Counted from the stretch's first letter, positions 44,849 to 52,636 are shown. The stretch is DNA of 64,000 nt from Oscillatoria sp. CS-180 (GCF_028330965.1 NZ_JAQMUB010000056.1:1-64000), one strand, 5' to 3'. The notes: generated by a model from the sequence alone, not told the origin. Made by a program: numbers and translations.

Positions 44849-44955
44849 AGGACTCAAATTGGATCTATTCAAAACTATGAAATTGGCTATTGAGTCAGAC
44901 CAATTCGAGGTTTATCTTACCTCTATAGCCGTTCCCTTCATCGAGAGAATCTCCT
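44849..44955. promoter_or_regulatory. Divergent promoter/operator region of the MocR gene
   Basis: These 107 bases separate the MocR-type regulator from the PNPOx-family gene. AAATTGG occurs twice in the same orientation (about 44857 and 44880), with CCAATT a third time in inverse orientation (about 44900). MocR proteins commonly bind direct repeats in such shared regions. This is a positional guess, not a known operator. Confidence 0.35.
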
Positions 44956-45621
44956 ATGACTTCCTCAGAAACGCTGCCAGTCACCGATCGCAGCAAGGTC
45001 AAACGTCTTCCTAAAAGGGGACAGTACGATCGCGCGCTCATCAACCAAATTTTGGATGAGGCTCTGGTGATTCACGTTGGCTTTATTGCCAACAATCAGC
45101 CTTTTGTCATTCCGATGGGATATGGCAGAGAGGGCGATCGCCTCTATATCCACGGTTCAACCGCTAGCCGGATGCTCCAGAATTTGCAGCAGGGGATTGA
45201 TGTTTGTGTCACCGCCACCTTGTTGGATGGCATTGTGGTTGCGCGATCGCTCTTTCACTACTCCATGAATTATCGATCCGTCGTATTGTTCGGTCGGGCC
45301 ACGCTGGTTGAAGGAGAAGCAGCAAAGACCCACGCCCTTAAAGTGCTGGCCGAACACATGGTACCTGGCAGTTGGGAGCAGGCTCGTAAGCCCAAGCCCC
45401 AAGAGGTCAACGCCACAACAGTATTAGCCTTTCCCATTGAGGAAGGCTCTGCCAAAGTTCGCACAGGTGATCCAAAAGATGACGCTGCCGATCACTCATT
45501 ACCCATTTGGGCAGGACAGTTACCCCTCAAACTCACTCCGGGCAGTCCTATCCCAGATCCCCAACTCGCCGCTGATATTCCTATCCCTGAGCACCTTTTG
45601 AACTATCACCGAGGAGCGTAG
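44956..45621 (+). CDS. Pyridoxamine 5'-phosphate oxidase family protein
   Basis: 221 residues with the split-barrel flavin-binding fold of the Pyridox_ox_2 group (NimA-like): VKRLPKRGQYDRALINQILDE at the N-terminus, VIHVGFIANNQPFVIPMGYG, LYIHGSTASRMLQNL, and VVARSLFHYSMNYRSVVLFG. These proteins usually bind FMN or haem and are not necessarily PdxH. Divergent transcription from the MocR-type regulator suggests control by PLP or a related ligand. Confidence 0.85.
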   Translation: MTSSETLPVTDRSKVKRLPKRGQYDRALINQILDEALVIHVGFIANNQPFVIPMGYGREGDRLYIHGSTASRMLQNLQQGIDVCVTATLLDGIVVARSLFHYSMNYRSVVLFGRATLVEGEAAKTHALKVLAEHMVPGSWEQARKPKPQEVNATTVLAFPIEEGSAKVRTGDPKDDAADHSLPIWAGQLPLKLTPGSPIPDPQLAADIPIPEHLLNYHRGA

Positions 45622-45769
45622 AGAAGTGGTGACAGGTGCGCAGTGCCTAACTTTATGCTTGCTGTAGCGGTAAAGCAGCCCATTTGCGTGATTCCTGATC
45701 GAGAGGCCGCTAAAAAGATTCAACTTAGGCGCTGTTAAGCAGAAACGATACAGCGCCGCTCTCTGAAAA

Positions 45770-45967
45770 CTATCCGCCGAAGTGATTCCAAAGCTCACCT
45801 TCGTGGGGAATGACGTTTTGCTGAACATCACCCTCTGAAGTGGAGGTGGCAGATGCTAAAGACACGCGAGTGACCGTATATCCGACAACAAAGGTTAAAC
45901 CAGCAGCCATAAGACCGATGACCCAGCGATCGCCCGCAGACAGACTAGATGCATTGGACTGATACAT
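45770..45967 (-). CDS. Small single-pass membrane protein (65 aa)
   Basis: A short hydrophilic N-terminus, one membrane helix (VIGLMAAGLTFVVGYTVTRV) and a polar tail ending GELWNHFGG. AAGAAGAGG lies about 6 bases before the ATG, a good ribosome-binding site. A second small membrane-protein gene (46058-46210) lies 90 bases upstream on the same strand. Function unknown. Confidence 0.6.
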   Translation of the reverse strand: MYQSNASSLSAGDRWVIGLMAAGLTFVVGYTVTRVSLASATSTSEGDVQQNVIPHEGELWNHFGG

Positions 45968-46057
45968 AGAACACCTCTTCTTAGAGTAGACATGTCTATG
46001 ATGTCAGGCTTTTTGTATAGACGATTACAGTTTAGTCTTTTTTAATCTTTGTCAGAC

Positions 46058-46210
46058 TTATTTCAAAGAAATACTCTCACCTTCAACAATCTGGTGGATT
46101 TGCTCAACAAAACCGATGGGTAACCCTGCTTGGTGGGTGATTACGCCGTGGGCGACGCCAGCAAGCAACCCCAGAAAAGCGGGTACTACCAAAACTTCGG
46201 ACAATCTCAT
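46058..46210 (-). CDS. Small hydrophobic protein (50 aa)
   Basis: A 50-codon frame, ATG at 46208-46210 to TAA at 46058-46060. It starts MRLSEVLVVPAFLGLLAGVA, one membrane segment followed by HGVITHQAGLPIGFVEQIHQ and a charged end. The codon pattern looks like real coding sequence (conservative residues, a clean amphipathic tail). The ribosome-binding site is weak. It resembles short membrane proteins next to high-light or photosystem-associated genes in cyanobacteria, but I cannot name a family. Confidence 0.5.
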   Translation of the reverse strand: MRLSEVLVVPAFLGLLAGVAHGVITHQAGLPIGFVEQIHQIVEGESISLK

Positions 46211-46415
46211 TCCACAAGCCGCTCACAACGTCCCCACCAGAATCGCGAGATCTTGGGAGAAAAACGGTAACCAAACTTACGATTTTTGCCAGCAATATTG
46301 GCTTGTTGCAATGGTTCGATGCATTATTTGCATTCTGCCGCTGATCGCGATCAACCCCATATAAACATTTGCAGGACTTTTAGACTGTCTTGTAGTGCCG
46401 GGAGTTTGCTGCGCC

Positions 46416-46446
46416 AGTGCTCTTTTTAGAGCTAGAAAAGGGCACT
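46416..46446. terminator. Hairpin over the hepT stop codon
   Basis: Arms AGTGCTCTTTT (46416-46426) and AAAAGGGCACT (46436-46446) pair with one mismatch around a 9-base loop. It overlaps the last codons of hepT. No U tract follows the stem on the minus strand, so termination is only possible. Confidence 0.3.
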
Positions 46447-46803
46447 ACGAATCTGTTGAATCGCTTGTTTGAGCAGTCCAATCTCGTGATCGCAGATGTG
46501 ATATATCTCTTCAGCATCAATGTTGAAATAGTCATGAGCTAGCAAGTTTCGGATACTCTTGATGCCTTCCCAGTTGATTTCAGGATGTTCAGTAAAGAAT
46601 CCTGGATCGATACGTTTGGTGATGCGTTGAATATTTTCTCCAATTGCGATGAGCATCATTGCGATCGCATCTGAACGATCCAAACCAGCGTTATTTGCCA
46701 GGAAATCCGCAGGCGAGTTAATGTCAGAAAATCGTCGCTCAATTCGCCGAATAGCTTCTTCGGTCTCAAGAAAAAGTTCTGGCAGCAAAGATCGCTCATA
46801 CAT
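46432..46803 (-). CDS. hepT: HepT-family toxin (HEPN ribonuclease)
   Basis: About 123 residues, all-helical. The HEPN active-site motif RX4HXY is present as RNLLAHDY near the C-terminal third. IAIGENIQRITKRI and EINWEGIKSIR are typical of DUF86/HepT. HepT is a toxin RNase that its MntA partner neutralises by adding AMP to the tyrosine of the motif. Its start at 46803 lies inside the antitoxin gene (8-base overlap), the standard coupled arrangement. Confidence 0.9.
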   Translation of the reverse strand: MYERSLLPELFLETEEAIRRIERRFSDINSPADFLANNAGLDRSDAIAMMLIAIGENIQRITKRIDPGFFTEHPEINWEGIKSIRNLLAHDYFNIDAEEIYHICDHEIGLLKQAIQQIRSALF

Positions 46804-47116
46804 AGATGACCTCGCGATCAATACGTGTTTTAAGATATGTATTCATGCCGTGCCAGTAGCGAACGACATCCACTTTGCAGGAAAAAACAGTCTCTAACTC
46901 AGCCTTGAGACAAGCTCGTTTAAGAATGTCCGGCTGCATATGAACGACGACATCAATATCACTTTCTATGCCGATATCGTCCCGCGCAACCGAGCCAAAG
47001 ACACCAATCTGACTAACCGCATATCGCTTGTTTAGATCAGGCTTAAGAGCCTGTAGCTGAGCAAGTATGTTGGCTCTGTTCAACGTCTCTGACGAACGAG
47101 TTTCCATGGACTTCAT
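46796..47116 (-). CDS. mntA: MntA-family antitoxin (minimal nucleotidyltransferase)
   Basis: About 106 residues with the nucleotidyltransferase motif GSVARDDIGIESDIDVVV (GS-x10-DxD) that binds metal and ATP; a third acidic residue lies in KVDVVRY. It modifies and inactivates HepT. The start is uncertain: ATG at 47116 or 47107. The open frame up to 47221 has no family similarity in its first 35 codons. Confidence 0.88.
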   Translation of the reverse strand: MKSMETRSSETLNRANILAQLQALKPDLNKRYAVSQIGVFGSVARDDIGIESDIDVVVHMQPDILKRACLKAELETVFSCKVDVVRYWHGMNTYLKTRIDREVIYV

Positions 47117-47271
47117 GAAGTTATGGCACAAGGCAAAAAGTATAGCTTGCTTATGCAGGGCAGTGGGTAGGAAGGGAATTAAACCTTGCCAGGTTCTAGC
47201 GTTGTCAACCGTCCTGGTCATGATGGCTACAGCGATACCTCCAACCCTACCGTTTATTGGGTTGAGACAAA

Positions 47272-47493
47272 ATGTCGCTTACCTTCAAGCTTACTTCTAA
47301 AGTTTACGATGCCGAAGCCGATGTGCTGATTTTCGTTATGAAAGACGTCTCTCCCAGCAATGCTATTGCAGAGCCAGGGAGCATCGTTGTTAGCTATGAC
47401 GAGAATTCCGAACCGATCAGCATCGAGTTTCTAAATGCCTCTCAACGGCAGCTTTTCAACCCCAATGAGACTAACCTAACGGTCCTTCGATAA
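47272..47493 (+). CDS. DUF2283 family protein (73 aa)
   Basis: A single DUF2283 domain: KVYDAEADVLIFVM, then AIAEPGSIVVSYDENSEPIS and IEFLNASQ. Members are small proteins of unknown function often found near toxin-antitoxin genes and repeats. It is divergent from the MntA-HepT pair beside it. Confidence 0.78.
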   Translation: MSLTFKLTSKVYDAEADVLIFVMKDVSPSNAIAEPGSIVVSYDENSEPISIEFLNASQRQLFNPNETNLTVLR

Positions 47494-47545
47494 GGCAGTG
47501 GGCTAGTTCTCGCCAGTGTGCTGACTGTCATGAGCGATCGCTAGT

Positions 47546-48361
47546 CTAATTGAGGTGGGCGGGTAATAGCGACAAAGCGGTCGTTGCTAGAAACAGCGTG
47601 CTGGTAAGCGTTTCTATCATCGCCACATACTGAATCTTGGTGTTGCGGTACCACTCCTGATTCAAGAGAATCAGTCCAAACTTGAAGAGGGCGATGCTGA
47701 AGGCGGCTGCGGTGACGGGAGCAAGCCAGTGAAGCTGCCAGAAAAGGATGACAAATCCCGTGGCGATCGCGTGAAACCCTATTCCTCCGAGCACAGATGC
47801 GGTGCGCTCTTTCCGCAGCTTCACGGTAAAAATGGCACTGGAGAAAAAGAACGTATTCAGCAGCCAGAGGGCGATCGCGCTCGTTGAAAGGGTGTCAATA
47901 GTCGCAACATAGGCCAACGGAGCCGCCCCACAGGTGGCCGCAAAGGTGATCAGCTCATTCCAAACGGATTTTTGCTGCCGCTGCCGGACTGAGAGGCCAT
48001 CAATGATCGTGGCGATTCCGGCAGCGATGTAGATGGTGGCTAAAGACCAGGGATGAGAACTGCGCCATAGGAGCCATAGGGCGATCGCGATCGCCCCTCC
48101 ACCATATAGCCCTAGCCAGACTAAAAATCGCGGTTTCCAACTGCGCCGCTGTTTGATCTGTAAGCTAAACGGATGTTCGGCCTGAAAGCCGCAGTAGGCA
48201 CACACCAACGCCAGCGTGGTTGCCCAGGTCCACTGCTGTGCAGCGGCAGCCCCCGTCAGAAAAGACACCACCAGCATCACATATACTCCATGTTCGGGAG
48301 AAAATGTGGGGTGATACCACGGTCTGCCTGAGCGGGAGACTGTTTCAGAAGCGATCGTCAT
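47546..48361 (-). CDS. YwiC-like integral membrane protein
   Basis: About 271 residues and eight or nine hydrophobic segments. The N-terminal PTFSPEHGVYVMLVVSFLTG is the YwiC-family signature (a conserved EHG before the first helix); a second block reads IATIIDGLSVRQRQQKSVWNE. In Bacillus, ywiC lies in the fnr/nar region; here too a Crp/Fnr regulator gene is close. The start is ATG 48361, 4 bases after the cupin stop codon; a frame open to 48394 overlaps it. Confidence 0.75.
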   Translation of the reverse strand: MTIASETVSRSGRPWYHPTFSPEHGVYVMLVVSFLTGAAAAQQWTWATTLALVCAYCGFQAEHPFSLQIKQRRSWKPRFLVWLGLYGGGAIAIALWLLWRSSHPWSLATIYIAAGIATIIDGLSVRQRQQKSVWNELITFAATCGAAPLAYVATIDTLSTSAIALWLLNTFFFSSAIFTVKLRKERTASVLGGIGFHAIATGFVILFWQLHWLAPVTAAAFSIALFKFGLILLNQEWYRNTKIQYVAMIETLTSTLFLATTALSLLPAHLN

Positions 48362-48365
48362 CACA

Positions 48366-48698
48366 CTAACCTGCACTAGACAACGTGAGAACAAAAGCCA
48401 GATTCGAGGTGGCTTCTAGCGCATGAGGCGCATTGGCCTCCATAAAGATGAAGACGCCTGGAGTCAATGAGATTTGCTCGCCATTGAGTGTCAGCAATCC
48501 GCTGCCCTCCACGACTTGCACAGTGGCATTGCGGGTGGAGGTGTGTTCAGAAATCTCAGTGCTGGCGGCTAGGCAAAATAGGCTGTACTGACAGATCTCA
48601 TCTTTCCAGAGTACTTTACTGAGCACACCGGATTCGGGATAGGCAATGTTGTCTTTGAGTTGGAGGGAGAGGGTTTCTGGAGAAATTAGGGTAGTCAT
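48366..48698 (-). CDS. Small cupin-domain protein
   Basis: 110 residues forming one cupin barrel: SEHTSTRNATVQVVEGSGLL (motif 1, with fewer histidines than usual) and ISLTPGVFIFMEANAPHALE (motif 2 with PHAL). It may bind metal or a small molecule. It is the first gene of a pair with ywiC. Cupins of this type are found with nitrosative or oxygen-stress genes, which is context only. Confidence 0.78.
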   Translation of the reverse strand: MTTLISPETLSLQLKDNIAYPESGVLSKVLWKDEICQYSLFCLAASTEISEHTSTRNATVQVVEGSGLLTLNGEQISLTPGVFIFMEANAPHALEATSNLAFVLTLSSAG

Positions 48699-48721
48699 GG
48701 TTGTTGGGAAATTGAGGGAAG

Positions 48722-48770
48722 TGGTTGTTGGTTATTGGTTATTGGTTATTGGTTGTTGGTTGTTGGTTGT
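48722..48770. repeat. Heptanucleotide tandem repeat (TGGTTRT)7
   Basis: Seven perfect heptamers: TGGTTGT, three TGGTTAT, three TGGTTGT. It encodes the Asn/Gln/Pro/Thr-rich C-terminus of the four-helix-bundle protein. A degenerate inverted counterpart (AACCAATAACTCATAAC) lies at about 49179-49195 on the other side of that gene. Confidence 0.85.
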
Positions 48771-49131
48771 TTGCCATTTTTGTGATGGCGTTGCGGTAGG
48801 CGTTGAGTTTTGGGGCCAGTTTGTTGATGAGGGGTTTAAGTCTCTGAGTTTGGTCGGGGGTGAGTAGGTTGCGTGCTTGGGCTCGGCGTAGCCAATGTTG
48901 AGTTTCGATTAGAGAGCCTCGGGCGATGGTAATAAAGCGACGATTGTCTCTGTAACTACCTCGTCCAGCCCCCTCAGCTAGGTTGGCACCTACACTATCA
49001 GCGGAGCGAACCAGTTGTTTTCCAACCGTATCCTTGGCAAAAAAATCCCAGTTGACGACAATTTTCCAGATTTCATCAGACAACTCTTCTGCCAATTGAT
49101 AGACCTCTAATTCTCTAAACCCTTTTCGCAT
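48739..49131 (-). CDS. Four-helix-bundle protein (S23/IVS-type)
   Basis: 130 residues of the family found in intervening sequences of 23S rRNA genes and at scattered loci: FRELEVYQLAEELSDEIWKI, VGKQLVRSADSVGANLAEGAG and SLIETQHWLRRA. The last ten residues (NNQQPTTNNQ) come from the heptamer repeat and are not part of the domain. Its place between repeats of opposite orientation, away from rRNA, fits insertion as a unit. Its role is unknown; related proteins act as accessory factors in diversity-generating retroelements. Confidence 0.85.
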   Translation of the reverse strand: MRKGFRELEVYQLAEELSDEIWKIVVNWDFFAKDTVGKQLVRSADSVGANLAEGAGRGSYRDNRRFITIARGSLIETQHWLRRAQARNLLTPDQTQRLKPLINKLAPKLNAYRNAITKMANNQQPTTNNQ

Positions 49132-49199
49132 TGCTCATTCAAACCGACTGAGAAAAACACCAACAACGAAGAACCAGCAACCAATAACTCATAACAAAC

Positions 49200-50024
49200 C
49201 TAACTTGCCTTCCTTGCCATCAATGCAACATAGCCCAGGTCATTGCCATGACGGATGAAGGTCTCTCGCATAGCGAGGATGCGCTGACGTAGGATGGGGC
49301 GGGTGAGCATGTTCCAGCCAATGGTGAGGAGTGTGGAAACGCCCTCTTCTTGAGCGATACGACTGGGATTGAGTAAGGACATGGGGCCAGCGTCCTGCTG
49401 CTCTACGGTCAGTCCTGCTTGCTGACAGGCGGCAAGCCAACCGTCGGCTGAGAGGGGCGCCGCGTTGACTCGAATGGTGGTCGATAAATCTTGACGAATG
49501 GCCTTAGCGTCAGTACCTTCAGCCCGAAGTTCATGGCTCAGGAATTGACCGTTCGGCTTCAGGCGATCGCAAATCCCTGCCAAGATCTTGGCCTTGCCTG
49601 CCTCAGACTGCATGGTCAAAATTGCTTCTGCCAGCACATAGTCAAACTGTTCGGTAATTCGGTCTAGGTGAAAAATGTCGCCTTCGACAATGTCAACCTG
49701 ATCGGTCAATCTAGCCGCAGCGATGTTGGCCCGGGCCCGGGCTACGCTATCCAGATTTTTCTCAACGCCAACGACCCGTACACCATAGCGCTGGGCTAGG
49801 GCGATCGCGCTGTAGCCGAAACTAGCTGCCAGTTCCAAAACGGTTTCGCCAGGCTGAAAGTTAGCCCAGGCAAAGAGCTTTTCCGTTGCAGTGTAGCCAC
49901 CGGGACGGAGCGCTTTTTTTCCAGCAGCGGCTAAAACTTGGTGGCCAGGAGCAGTCTTGAAGTTGGGCTTGCTTGGGGTCTGAGTCACCTTATTCACCTC
50001 AGAAAGTTGACTTGAGTTTGGCAA
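49200..50024 (-). CDS. SAM-dependent methyltransferase (274 aa)
   Basis: The catalytic domain starts after about 45 residues: GGYTATEKLF, VLELAASFGYSAIALAQ (motif I), VVGVEKNLDSVARARAN and DIVEGDIFHLD, with FDYVLAEAILTMQS and LKPNGQFLSHELR after. The C-terminal part is helical and family-specific. It resembles small-molecule methyltransferases; substrate unknown. It faces the Crp/Fnr gene head-to-head across repeat R2b. Confidence 0.8.
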   Translation of the reverse strand: MPNSSQLSEVNKVTQTPSKPNFKTAPGHQVLAAAGKKALRPGGYTATEKLFAWANFQPGETVLELAASFGYSAIALAQRYGVRVVGVEKNLDSVARARANIAAARLTDQVDIVEGDIFHLDRITEQFDYVLAEAILTMQSEAGKAKILAGICDRLKPNGQFLSHELRAEGTDAKAIRQDLSTTIRVNAAPLSADGWLAACQQAGLTVEQQDAGPMSLLNPSRIAQEEGVSTLLTIGWNMLTRPILRQRILAMRETFIRHGNDLGYVALMARKAS

Positions 50025-50100
50025 AGATTCTCAAGACGTTCTATGAGATAGCTCATGAATGACAGAACTGTTGGCAACGGTTTGAAAGAGGAACGAGTAA

Positions 50101-50190
50101 TATAGCGGCGCGTATGTGAGTCAAGCACACCCCGTTCTCTCCTGCTCCCTTGAGACTGAGATGTACTTGACCAAGCTACACAGGGCTATA
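50101..50190. repeat. Dispersed repeat R2, copy b
   Basis: A 90-base element, TATAGCGGC to CAGGGCTATA, the second copy of 10180-10281. It lies in the divergent promoter region of the methyltransferase and Crp/Fnr genes and could affect either. Confidence 0.7.
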
Positions 50191-50285
50191 AATAGAGGAC
50201 AGAGGGACTGAGTTGTACAATCCTTCAGTTAGAAACTATTCTCATCAATAGACGGTTTACTCTATCATTTCGTGTGGTTTGAGCC

Positions 50286-50984
50286 TTGGCTTCTCAAATT
50301 GATGTCAATCAGCTTCAGGAAATCTCGCTATTTGCTGATCTCAATGAGTCTTTACTTCGGTATTTGAGCCAGCAGAGTCATCTGAGGTCATATCTGACGG
50401 ATGAGGTGATATTTTATGAGGGCGATCTGCTGCCTGCCCGTTTGCACGTACTGGTTTCGGGACGGTTGCGAATGAGCAAAATCGCAGTGTCGGGGAAAGA
50501 AACCATTTTGCGGATTTTGCCAGCTGGAGAGATGTTTGCGGCTCCGGCTCTATTTGGTAATGGCATTGCTCCGGCAACGGTGGTTGCGATCGCCCCAGCC
50601 ACCGTACTCACCCTCAATCGTCAGGTCCTGCTAGAAAGTTTCGCTCAAGCGCCTGAGCTGGCACTGCATCTATTGACTGTCCTCAATCAAAGGCTGCAAC
50701 AGCTGCATCAACGAGTGCATGGGCTGGTATCTCAACGGGCGATCACTCGTCTCGTCAATTATCTTGAATCAGTAGCAGACTATGGCGGCACCGATCCGGT
50801 TGCCAATGGAGAGCAGTTGCGATCGCGCCTCACGTATTACCAGATTGCCCGCAGCATCGGCATTACCTATGAAGAGTGCGTACGGCTTTTTCGGCAGCTC
50901 AAACCTGCTGCTATCTATCGACGAGGCGGCTTAATTACGATCTGCGATCGCGCTCAGCTCCGTTCCCTGTGCTCCGACCGTTAG
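50286..50984 (+). CDS. Crp/Fnr-family transcriptional regulator
   Basis: 232 residues. An N-terminal cyclic-nucleotide-binding-type barrel (ISLFADLNESLLRYLSQQ, VLVSGRLRMSKIAVSGKETI, ILPAGEMFAAPALFG), a long dimerisation helix (LNQRLQQLHQRVHGLVSQRA) and a C-terminal winged helix (LTYYQIARSIGITYEECVRLFRQL). It lacks the N-terminal cysteine cluster of Fnr and the full phosphate-binding cassette of Crp, so it is a Dnr-like or ligand-independent type. The start is TTG; no better in-frame start is nearby. It could control the adjacent methyltransferase, cupin/ywiC and sucrase-like genes. Confidence 0.87.
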   Translation: MASQIDVNQLQEISLFADLNESLLRYLSQQSHLRSYLTDEVIFYEGDLLPARLHVLVSGRLRMSKIAVSGKETILRILPAGEMFAAPALFGNGIAPATVVAIAPATVLTLNRQVLLESFAQAPELALHLLTVLNQRLQQLHQRVHGLVSQRAITRLVNYLESVADYGGTDPVANGEQLRSRLTYYQIARSIGITYEECVRLFRQLKPAAIYRRGGLITICDRAQLRSLCSDR

Positions 50985-51018
50985 CGTCCAACCCAGTTCA
51001 ACTCCCTAGTGTTAGTTC

Positions 51019-52113
51019 GTGATGACTTCTTTGGCCCCCGAAAACAAGGTATCTTTGCCCTGCCGCTATTGCTCAGTCACCTCGCAGTCGAATGGCGAAA
51101 ATCCCATTGGCACAGCGATCACAGCCGATTTATGGATCATGATCGAAGTGCCACGTCCGTGGGCTAAGGACCCTTGGCACAATGAATCTGCTGAACTGCT
51201 GAAGTTATTTCAGGCGGTAGAAAAGCGCCCGCATCTATGGCAAAAGGTAAGGATTTTAGCGATCGCTCCTGACCGTGACTATTCTCAGCCTGGACATCGG
51301 CACATCATCAGCTATCGCCGTCCGAGTCGCTTGTTTGCTCAGTATGAGGCTAGCCACTACTGTGTGCCCACCGAAACGCTGTCTCAGCTTGTCGACGCAC
51401 TCTTATTTCGGCCATCGCGGTTAGGACAATTTGAGGGCGATCGCCGCACTCCCACTCGCAGCCTATTTGTTTGCACCCATACCCACTACGACGTTGCCTG
51501 CGGGCGATTTGGCACTCCACTGTTCGAGACCTTGAGACGAGACTATGCCGAAAGTAGCGAGATGCAGGTGTGGCAAGTGGGTCATTTTGGCGGGCATAAC
51601 TTCGCCCCAACCCTCATCGATTTTCCCCAAGGGCACTTCTGGGGACATTTAAACGCAGAGATTTTGGATGCATTGGTGTATCGCCGGGGTGATGTAACCC
51701 GACTCAGATCTCACTACCGAGGCTGGGGAGGGCTGTCACGTTGGGGACAAGTGGCCGAACGCGAACTGTGGATGCAGGTCGGCTGGTCATGGCTACAGTG
51801 CGCCAAAGGTGAACGCTTGATCGCTCAAGATGGTGGAAAATTCACTCACCGTATTTTGCGCTGGCTGCTGCGCTGGGTACCGACGATTCGAGCGCAAGTC
51901 CTCCTCAAAAAGCTAGACCAAAAGCGCACCTGGGCAACTGTTGAAATTCAAGCTCATAGCGATCGCAGTTCTGAAATGACTGCTTATGAAGTTCAAGTTG
52001 AGGTTAGTCACACCGTGATGACTCAGTTGCGATCGGGCGAAACTGCAAAACTACATCCGGCTCAGCAATATCAGGCAACGGTCCGACAAAGTGTTAGAAA
52101 AACAGAGCGATAA
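51019..52113 (+). CDS. Sucrase/ferredoxin-like family protein
   Basis: 364 residues of the Suc_Fer-like (thioredoxin-like [2Fe-2S]) family: CRYCSVTSQ near the N-terminus, GTAITADLWIMIEVPRPWAK, SLFVCTHTHYDVACGRFG and GHFGGHNFAPTLIDFPQGHFWGHL. The conserved cysteines and HxGGHxFAP histidines are the expected cluster ligands. It begins 34 bases after the Crp/Fnr stop and is probably co-transcribed. Role in the cell unknown; redox is likely. Confidence 0.83.
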   Translation: MMTSLAPENKVSLPCRYCSVTSQSNGENPIGTAITADLWIMIEVPRPWAKDPWHNESAELLKLFQAVEKRPHLWQKVRILAIAPDRDYSQPGHRHIISYRRPSRLFAQYEASHYCVPTETLSQLVDALLFRPSRLGQFEGDRRTPTRSLFVCTHTHYDVACGRFGTPLFETLRRDYAESSEMQVWQVGHFGGHNFAPTLIDFPQGHFWGHLNAEILDALVYRRGDVTRLRSHYRGWGGLSRWGQVAERELWMQVGWSWLQCAKGERLIAQDGGKFTHRILRWLLRWVPTIRAQVLLKKLDQKRTWATVEIQAHSDRSSEMTAYEVQVEVSHTVMTQLRSGETAKLHPAQQYQATVRQSVRKTER

Positions 52114-52254
52114 AAGTTGTTGAATCTGATATTACCCGAACCTTTGAGGAGCAGCAAAGTGAGTGATGCCATTAATTTGGTATTCAAGAGTGAAGGGTGT
52201 TTGCTCATAGCGAGCGTACTAGAATCATATTGCCTTGATTGCTGCCGCTGCTAG

Positions 52255-52325
52255 TTATTGTCGAGGTTCTGGAGGAATCTGCGATTTTAATTCCTCAATC
52301 AAAGGCGGTATTTCAAACTGCACCA
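52255..52325 (-). pseudogene. Remnant of a HepT toxin gene (C-terminal tail only)
   Basis: In a frame shifted from the end of the second mntA, the minus strand reads VVQFEIPPLIEELKSQIPPE PRQ and stops at 52255-52257. EIPPLIEEL is a typical HepT/DUF86 ending. Everything upstream, including the RX4HXY motif, is missing: a deletion joined the last codons of the antitoxin gene to the last twenty-odd codons of the toxin gene. Confidence 0.6.
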
Positions 52326-52636
52326 CATCTATAAATTACCTGGGCCGAGGAGAGGATTTCATGACGGCGTAAGTAGTTGCGGCTACTTTCAATACCCTGA
52401 CGGGTAATCAAGTCAACTTCTCGATGGAACACGGTTTGTAACTCTGCTTCCATTTGATCCAACGCTCGGAAGGTAGGGTGGGCACTGGGATGAAATTGCA
52501 CCATCACATCAATATCGCTATCAGAGCGAAAGTCATCGCGTAGAACAGAACCAAATAAAGACAATTCTGTCACCTGCCACTTATGACAAAATTTGACGAT
52601 TTTCTCTATCGGTAGTTCGATCTCTGCAATGGTCAT
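52313..52636 (-). CDS. MntA-like nucleotidyltransferase, orphaned by toxin loss
   Basis: About 107 residues with GSVLRDDFRSDSDIDVMV (GS-x10-DxD) and EVDLITRQGIESSRN, so the catalytic acidic residues are intact. RRHEILSSAQVIY near the end is normal for MntA, but the last residues (RCGAV) come from the fusion to the hepT remnant. It is a different subfamily from the mntA at 46796. Start at 52636 (MTIAEIEL); the frame is open to 52714. Confidence 0.8.
   Translation of the reverse strand: MTIAEIELPIEKIVKFCHKWQVTELSLFGSVLRDDFRSDSDIDVMVQFHPSAHPTFRALDQMEAELQTVFHREVDLITRQGIESSRNYLRRHEILSSAQVIYRCGAV

Noticed and set aside
46104-46364. Longer frames on both strands over the 50-codon gene
   Set aside because: Their translations are Arg/Pro/Trp-rich without family features, while the third frame reads as a plausible membrane protein.
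48646-48867. Plus-strand 73-codon frame through the heptamer repeat
   Set aside because: It is translated repeat (VVVGYWLLVIGCWLLVV); the minus-strand genes explain the region.
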